DNA of 10,835 nucleotides from JBDSLU01 sp039916225 (lineage in GTDB: Bacteria > Acidobacteriota > Vicinamibacteria > Vicinamibacterales > Vicinamibacteraceae). This document shows, piece by piece, positions 6,315 through 10,835 of this stretch. The stretch lies in assembly GCA_039916225.1 (NCBI GenBank), contig JBDSLU010000429.1, positions 1 to 10,835 of the forward strand, given 5' to 3'. The stretch's first letter is position 1. Every line of letters begins with the position of its first letter. The translations under genes and the position numbers were made by a program. Below the pieces are notes generated by a model, which did no database searches, had not been told where the DNA came from, and was given only the letters and a program-made list of their open reading frames with translations.

Positions 6315-9041
6315 ATGCGCCTGTTGTTCGTGTTTCTCGTTCTCGCACTGGCCACGGCCCGCGTCGCCGCCGCACCGGCGTCCGAGGTGGCACAGAGCGT
6401 GCTGGCCGCGGACCGCCCGACGGCGCTCGCGCCGGGCACCACCTACGACCCGAAGATCCCGACGCTGAAGGCGGTGCTCGGCTACGACAGCGGCGAACGC
6501 ATCACGCCGCCCGAGGATCTGACGGTCTACTTGAAGGCGTTGCACGCCGCGGCTCCCGAGCGCACCGTGTTGCTCGAATACGCGCGGACGTGGGAGCGGC
6601 GCCCGCTGTCGGCGCTGATCGTGGCGTCGCCGGAGCGGATCGCAGGGTTGACGGCCGTCAAGCGCGACCTGCAGCGCCTCGCCGATCCGCGCGGCCTGTC
6701 GCAGGCCGACGCGGACGCCATCATCGGTCGCGCACCGGTCGTCACATGGCTGATGCACGCCGTCCACGGCGACGAAGTCTCGTCGTCGGATGCGGCGCTG
6801 ATGGAGGCCTATCACCTGCTGGCGGCGCGCGGCGACGCCACTGTCGACGCCATCCTGCGTGACTCGATGGTGATCATCGATCCGCTGCAGAACCCCGACG
6901 GCCGGGCCCGCTTCGTCTCGACCAACCTGCAGGGCGAGGCGGCGACGCCGGACTTCGAGCCCTACGCCATCGAACGCGACCAGCCGTGGCCGGGGGGACG
7001 CTTCAACCACTACCTGTTCGACATGAACCGCGACTGGTTCGCCCAGACCCAGCCCGAGACGCGCGGCCGGTCGGCGCTCTACCGCGAGTACTGGCCGCAC
7101 GTGGTGGTCGACCTGCACGAGATGGGGGGCGACTCGAGCTACTACTTCGCGCCGCCCGCCGATCCGCTCAACCCGCACATCACCAAGAACCAGCAGAAGT
7201 GGTTCGACGCGTTCGGGCGCGCCAACGGCGCGATGTTCGACGCGCGCGGCTTCGCCTATTTCATCCGCGAGGTCTACGACTCGTTCTATCCGGGCTACGG
7301 CGAGTCGTGGCCGATCTTCCAGGGCGCCGTCGGGATGACCTACGAGCAGGCGTCGGCGCGCGGCCTGCGCTATCGCCGTGACGACGGCGCCACGCTGTCG
7401 TACCACGACGGCGTGCTGCACCACTTCACCGCGGCGATCACCACCGCCGCGACCGCGGCCAGGAATCGCGCCGCGATTCTGCGCGACTTCTACGACTACC
7501 GCCGCACGGCGGTCAGCGAGGGCGAGGCCGGGCCGGTGCGCGAGTACCTGCTGGTGCCGGGCGCGGATCCGTCGCGCGCCGAGCGGCTGGCGCGGCTGCT
7601 GGCGTCGCAGGGCATCGAGGTGTCGCGGGCCGTCGAGACGTTCCGCGCCGGGACGCGATCGCTGCCGGCGGGGACGTGGCTCGTCGCGGCGGCGCAGCCG
7701 TCTGGACGGCTGGTGCGCAACCTCCTCGACAAGGAGATCCTGCAGCCCGAGGCGTTCATCAAGGAACAGGATCGCCGGCGCGTGAAGAAGCTCGGCGACC
7801 AGATCTACGACGTCACCGCGTGGAGCCTGCCGCTCGCCTTCGACGTCGAGGTCGTCACCGCGGATCGCCCGACGCAGGCCACGGCCACGCCGATGGCGGA
7901 GTACCTGGCCGCGGCGGAGACGACAGCGCAGGCGGCGACGGCCGCTCCGGCTGGCCCGCCGCCGAAGGTCGGCTTCCTGCTGCCGTGGGGTTCGGCGACG
8001 GCGGGCCTGGTTGCCGACGCGCTGCGCCAGGGAATCCGGCTGCGCTCGGCGGATTTGTCGTTCACGCTCGGTGGCCGTGCCTACGCCGCCGGCACCGTGC
8101 TGGCGCGCACCGCCGAGAACGCCGACACCATGCCCGGCGCCCTGGCGGCGCTGGCGCGCACGCACGGCGTCGAACTGGTCCGCGCCGACAGCGCCTTCGT
8201 CGAAGGCGGCATGTCGCTCGGCAGCGGATCGATGGTGGCGCTGAAGGCGCCGCGCGTGGTGATGGCCTGGGACGCCGGCACGCAGCCGATGTCGGCCGGG
8301 TGGACGCGCTACACGCTGGAGCGCCGCTTCGGCCAGCCGGTGACCGCCGTCCGCGTCGGCTCGCTCGGCCGCGTCGACCTGACCCGCGTCGACGTGCTGG
8401 TGCTGCCGTCTGGCACCTACACCGCCATTTCCGGCGACGGACTACGCCGCCTCAAGGACTGGGTGAGCGCCGGCGGCACGCTGATCACGATCGCTGAGGC
8501 GTCGCGCTGGGCGGCGCGCGACAACGTCGGCTTGCTGTCGACGTCGACCGAGCTGAAGGGCGGCAAGCCGGAAGGCGCCGACGCCGCTGCCGCCGACAAG
8601 GCAGGCGACAAGGACAAGAAGGACACCGCCTCGGCACCGAGCTCGCCGATCGATTTCGAGAAGGCCATCCAGCCGGATCGCGAGCGGCCGGACGGCACCC
8701 CGGGCGCGCTGTTCCGCGTCATGCTCGATCCCGACCACTGGCTTTCGTCGGGCCTCGATGGCGAGATCCAGGCGATGGTCGAAGGCGCGCGGATCTTCAC
8801 GCCGCTCAAGCTGGACAAGGGCCGCAACGTCGGCATCTATGGCAAGGGCGACGCGCTGGTCGCGAGCGGCCTGGTGTGGAGCGACGCGCGGACGCAGTAC
8901 GCCAGCAAGTCGTACCTGATGGATCAGCCACTCGGCGAGGGTCACATCATCGCCTTCGCCGAGGATCCGAACTACCGCGCCTTCACCGAGGCCACGTCGC
9001 TGCTGTTCATGAACGCGGTGCTGCTCGGGCCAGCGCACTGA
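6315..9041 (+). CDS. Secreted M14-family zinc carboxypeptidase-like protein with C-terminal amidotransferase-like domain
   Basis: A 908-aa exported metallopeptidase. The signal peptide (1-20, LLFVFLVLALATARVAAA) is cleaved near AAA-P. The M14 domain (about 45-380) shows the zinc ligands His151-X2-Glu154 (HGDE) and His268 (VVDLHEM), substrate-binding motifs NPDGR (193-197) and MNRDW (237-241), and a likely catalytic Glu344 in MTYEQ. Downstream is a long region with a class I glutamine-amidotransferase-like fold signature (about 645-735, VDVLVLPSGTYTAISGDGL then AGGTLITIAEAS). A Lys/Asp/Ala-rich linker (about 748-778) and a C-terminal beta-rich part follow. This architecture is common in large secreted M14 proteins of soil bacteria, usually of unknown substrate. 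The ATG at 6315 is chosen for the signal peptide and an AGGGA 9 nt upstream; an in-frame ATG at 6201 would bury the signal peptide. It is divergent from the maturase, so a role in trimming the modified peptide is possible but unproven. Confidence 0.9.
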   Translation: MRLLFVFLVLALATARVAAAPASEVAQSVLAADRPTALAPGTTYDPKIPTLKAVLGYDSGERITPPEDLTVYLKALHAAAPERTVLLEYARTWERRPLSALIVASPERIAGLTAVKRDLQRLADPRGLSQADADAIIGRAPVVTWLMHAVHGDEVSSSDAALMEAYHLLAARGDATVDAILRDSMVIIDPLQNPDGRARFVSTNLQGEAATPDFEPYAIERDQPWPGGRFNHYLFDMNRDWFAQTQPETRGRSALYREYWPHVVVDLHEMGGDSSYYFAPPADPLNPHITKNQQKWFDAFGRANGAMFDARGFAYFIREVYDSFYPGYGESWPIFQGAVGMTYEQASARGLRYRRDDGATLSYHDGVLHHFTAAITTAATAARNRAAILRDFYDYRRTAVSEGEAGPVREYLLVPGADPSRAERLARLLASQGIEVSRAVETFRAGTRSLPAGTWLVAAAQPSGRLVRNLLDKEILQPEAFIKEQDRRRVKKLGDQIYDVTAWSLPLAFDVEVVTADRPTQATATPMAEYLAAAETTAQAATAAPAGPPPKVGFLLPWGSATAGLVADALRQGIRLRSADLSFTLGGRAYAAGTVLARTAENADTMPGALAALARTHGVELVRADSAFVEGGMSLGSGSMVALKAPRVVMAWDAGTQPMSAGWTRYTLERRFGQPVTAVRVGSLGRVDLTRVDVLVLPSGTYTAISGDGLRRLKDWVSAGGTLITIAEASRWAARDNVGLLSTSTELKGGKPEGADAAAADKAGDKDKKDTASAPSSPIDFEKAIQPDRERPDGTPGALFRVMLDPDHWLSSGLDGEIQAMVEGARIFTPLKLDKGRNVGIYGKGDALVASGLVWSDARTQYASKSYLMDQPLGEGHIIAFAEDPNYRAFTEATSLLFMNAVLLGPAH

Positions 9042-9048
9042 GATCGCG

Positions 9049-9357
9049 ATGCGCGACGTCGACGCCCGCTTGCCAGAAGCGGAGCACTACGCGGGCTTCT
9101 CGATCCGCGTCGCGGCGAACGTGCTCGACCTGCTCATGCTTGCCGCGACCAGCCAGGCGCTCCTGTTCGTCGCCGACCACGAGCCGACCGGCGGGCGTCC
9201 GAGCGCGTGGCAGTGCATCGGCCGCTACGTCGTGGCGCTCGTCGCCCTGGCCTGCGCCGGCATCGGCTACTTCTACATCGCTGTCGATCCGCGCAAGCAA
9301 GGCTGGCACGACAAGCTGGTGCGGACCCTGGTCGTGCGGTGCGGGTCGGCCGGGTGA
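9049..9357 (+). CDS. Short RDD-family membrane protein
   Basis: A 102-aa predicted membrane protein starting 7 nt after the M14 gene, probably co-transcribed. The N-terminal YAGFSIRVAANVLDLL (14-29) matches the opening of the RDD domain with Arg20 and Asp27, followed by a membrane segment (about 24-42). The C-terminal part RPSAWQCIGRY (50-60), a second membrane segment (58-79) and DPRKQGWHDKLVRTLVV (80-96) match the RDD ending. The usual second membrane helix and the GQTxGK-type segment between them are absent, with the two parts joined at about residues 44-50. This may be a compact variant or an internally deleted copy. The molecular function of RDD proteins is poorly defined; some are linked to ion transport. 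Confidence 0.8.
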   Translation: MRDVDARLPEAEHYAGFSIRVAANVLDLLMLAATSQALLFVADHEPTGGRPSAWQCIGRYVVALVALACAGIGYFYIAVDPRKQGWHDKLVRTLVVRCGSAG

Positions 9358-9359
9358 CG

Positions 9360-9384
9360 CGCCCGGGCCGCGTCGTCCCGGGCG
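9360..9384. terminator. Hairpin between convergent genes
   Basis: An 8-bp perfect stem, cgcccggg (9360-9367) with cccgggcg (9377-9384), has a 9-nt loop and starts 3 nt after the RDD-like stop codon. The opposing SDR gene ends at 9401, so it could serve both directions. No T-tract follows on either strand, so intrinsic termination is uncertain. Confidence 0.45.
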
Positions 9385-9400
9385 ACGATGTGCGACCGAT

Positions 9401-10165
9401 CTAGCCGCGCAGGATCGAGACGCCGCCGTCGACCAGCAGGGCGTGGCCGGTGACGAACGACGAGGCATCGGAGGCCAGGTACAGCGCGGACTCCGCTTGC
9501 TCCTCCGGTGTCGCCAGTCGCTTCAGCGCGTAGAGGCTGGCGAGCTGGGCGCGCGCCTCTTCGGTCGGCGCGAACTCCCGGGCCATCGGCGTGTCCGTGC
9601 CGCCCGGGAGCAGCGCGTTGACGCGGATGCCGTGCCCGCCGAACTCCACCGCCAGCGCCTGCGTCAGGCCGATCAGGCCGGCCTTGCTGGCGGCGTAGGC
9701 GGCCATGCCGGCGAACGCCGCGGTGTAACCGACGAACGAGCCGACGAAGATCAGCGAGCCGCCGCCGCGGGTCAGCATCGCCGGGATCTGCGCCTGCGCA
9801 GCGAAGAAAGTGGCGGATAAGTTGGTCTCAAGCGTCGTGCGCTACTCCGTCGCATCGACGTCGAGCGTCGGCTTGAGCGGTCCCATCGTTGCGGCGTTGT
9901 CGACGGCGATGTCGAGACCGCCGAAGTGCTCCGTCGCCGCACGAACCAGCGCCTCGTGATGCGAGGCGTCCGTTATGTCGCCGGCTACCGCGAGTGCCTC
10001 ACCGCCCGCGTCCGCGATCTCACGCACGGCCGCGCCGAGCTCCGTCTGTCGCCGCGCCGAGAGCACCACCCGCGCGCCCTCCCGCGCGAAGAGCATCGCC
10101 GTTGCCCGTCCGATGCCCGAACTCGCGCCGGTCACGATCGCCACCTTGCCGTGCAGTCTGCCCAT
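9401..10165 (-). pseudogene. Short-chain dehydrogenase/reductase interrupted by an in-frame amber codon
   Basis: Read through the stop, this is a 254-residue classical SDR oxidoreductase of usual length. It has the cofactor motif TGASSGIG (12-19), a DNAA variant of the NNAG motif (89-92), and the full catalytic tetrad Asn115, Ser143, Tyr157 and Lys161 (YAASK). The C-terminus FVTGHALLVDGGVSILRG is typical. Codon 108 (9844-9842) is TAG. The frame is unchanged on both sides, and SDRs usually have Trp here (as in EWxxxxxxN), so a single TGG-to-TAG change explains it. The ATG at 10165 has a GGGAGGG ribosome binding site 5 nt upstream. As written, translation stops at 107 residues, giving the Rossmann part without the active site. 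Otherwise the gene looks undamaged, so it is a very recent pseudogene, a sequence error or a readthrough case. Substrate unknown. Confidence 0.9.
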
Positions 10166-10258
10166 CTGTGCCCTCCCGCCGGCACGAAGCCGGTCGAGAT
10201 GAGGGTGGCGCAGCAGACGGGGACAGGGCGTCCCGCTTCTTGTGCTCGAATCGTGCGT

Positions 10259-10835
10259 CTACCGCGTCGTGCGCACATGTCCGTCCTGGCCCACGAACAG
10301 CTCGAGGGCGATGCAGGTCGGGCACGGGGCGGGCACACCAGCGGCCGCGAGGTCGGGCAGGGCCGGCTCGATCCAGATGCGCAGCGATCGGTCCGTCTTC
10401 AGGCGGTAGGCATCCTCGATCATGGTTCCGAACGCGTTTCTGAGACTGACCCGCGTCGTCGATTGGTCGTGGACCACGAGCTGGGATCCGGCGGGAAGTG
10501 TCGACGTCAACGCCTCGAGGTCGCCAAGGACCCGATTCGACAGGTCGGCGAGCGCGACCCAGCGATCCGAGCGCGTCACATGGATGACCGCCGCGACGAT
10601 CAGCATTGCCGCGGATACGCCAACGGCGACCCCTCGTCGACGATCGGATGATCTGACCCACCGCACTCGACACACTTCGGCGGTGACGATGCACGCGCCC
10701 ACGGAGGGCAGACACGCGTAGAGGCTCGAGCGGACGGGCAGAAAAATCGTGATGGCGAAGCCGGCCACGAACCAGCTGACCCCATGAGCGATCCGCTGCC
10801 GGTCCAGGCCATCGGCGTGTCGCGACGTTGCCGAG
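10259..10835 (-). CDS. Multi-pass membrane protein, C-terminal part
   Basis: The frame is open to the window edge, so the 5' part is missing; 191 residues are visible. Three membrane segments are seen (about residues 19-34, 37-55 and 68-86 of the visible part). The sequence FLPVRSSLYACLPSVG around the first two resembles the late helices of GT-C-type glycosyltransferases and related polyprenyl-sugar membrane proteins (FLPxRxxLYxxLPSVG). A soluble C-terminal domain of about 100 residues follows, containing VLGDLEALTSTLPAGSQLVV and, 21 residues from the end, a CPTC motif (CxxC). The domain after the last helix is probably extracytoplasmic. The glycosyltransferase link is tentative. GTG/ATG codons inside the frame (for example at 10768) are internal and not taken as starts. 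Confidence 0.75.
   Translation of the reverse strand, partial: SATSRHADGLDRQRIAHGVSWFVAGFAITIFLPVRSSLYACLPSVGACIVTAEVCRVRWVRSSDRRRGVAVGVSAAMLIVAAVIHVTRSDRWVALADLSNRVLGDLEALTSTLPAGSQLVVHDQSTTRVSLRNAFGTMIEDAYRLKTDRSLRIWIEPALPDLAAAGVPAPCPTCIALELFVGQDGHVRTTR

Noticed and set aside
4716..8165. Very long minus-strand open frame (over 1100 codons) overlapping the maturase and antisense to the M14 gene
   Set aside because: Its translation is Arg/Ala-rich low complexity with no domain, and it overlaps two genes with clear family motifs. Long antisense frames are expected in such GC-rich DNA.

Overview
This is a GC-rich (roughly two-thirds G+C) bacterial chromosome segment with normal bacterial gene signals and no phage, IS or CRISPR features. 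The gene content (a large secreted M14 peptidase with an extra C-terminal domain, a divergent HU-like protein) and the heptad-repeat intergenic region suggest an environmental Acidobacteriota, possibly the Vicinamibacteria. This is an impression from style, with no marker gene to confirm it.

Layout. Positions 1-241 (minus) hold the 5' end of queF, a queuosine-biosynthesis nitrile reductase. A divergent intergenic region follows. It contains a perfect hairpin in the queF leader and a near-consensus sigma70 promoter for an HU-family DNA-binding protein (600-899, plus), which ends in a hairpin terminator. Between HU and the convergent gene lies a 200-bp array of in-register heptads in inverted orientation (978-1177), able to fold into one long hairpin.

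The core of the window is a four-gene minus-strand run from 6100 down to 1190. In transcription order it encodes: a radical SAM/SPASM peptide maturase (488 aa); a 33-aa peptide with a strong ribosome binding site and a Lys-Tyr-Cys-Ala-Trp-Met-Ile-Asp-Cys-Pro segment, too short for routine gene calling; a lipoprotein of the oligopeptide-binding SBP_bac_5 family; and a membrane sensor histidine kinase whose GTG start overlaps the binding-protein stop by four bases. No ABC permease or ATPase and no response regulator are present. The arrangement reads as maturase, substrate peptide, peptide receptor, sensor kinase, so the best hypothesis is a ribosomally made, radical-SAM-modified peptide (RiPP) with its own detection system. 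The individual protein families are well supported; the circuit is inference.

Divergently from the maturase, a secreted 908-aa M14 zinc carboxypeptidase-like protein (6315-9041, plus) is followed after 7 nt by a small RDD-like membrane protein lacking the usual middle of its family (9049-9357). A convergent-gene hairpin separates these from a short-chain dehydrogenase/reductase (10165-9401, minus) with all catalytic residues but one in-frame amber codon at position 108, apparently replacing a Trp. The window ends inside a multi-pass membrane protein (minus, 5' end missing).
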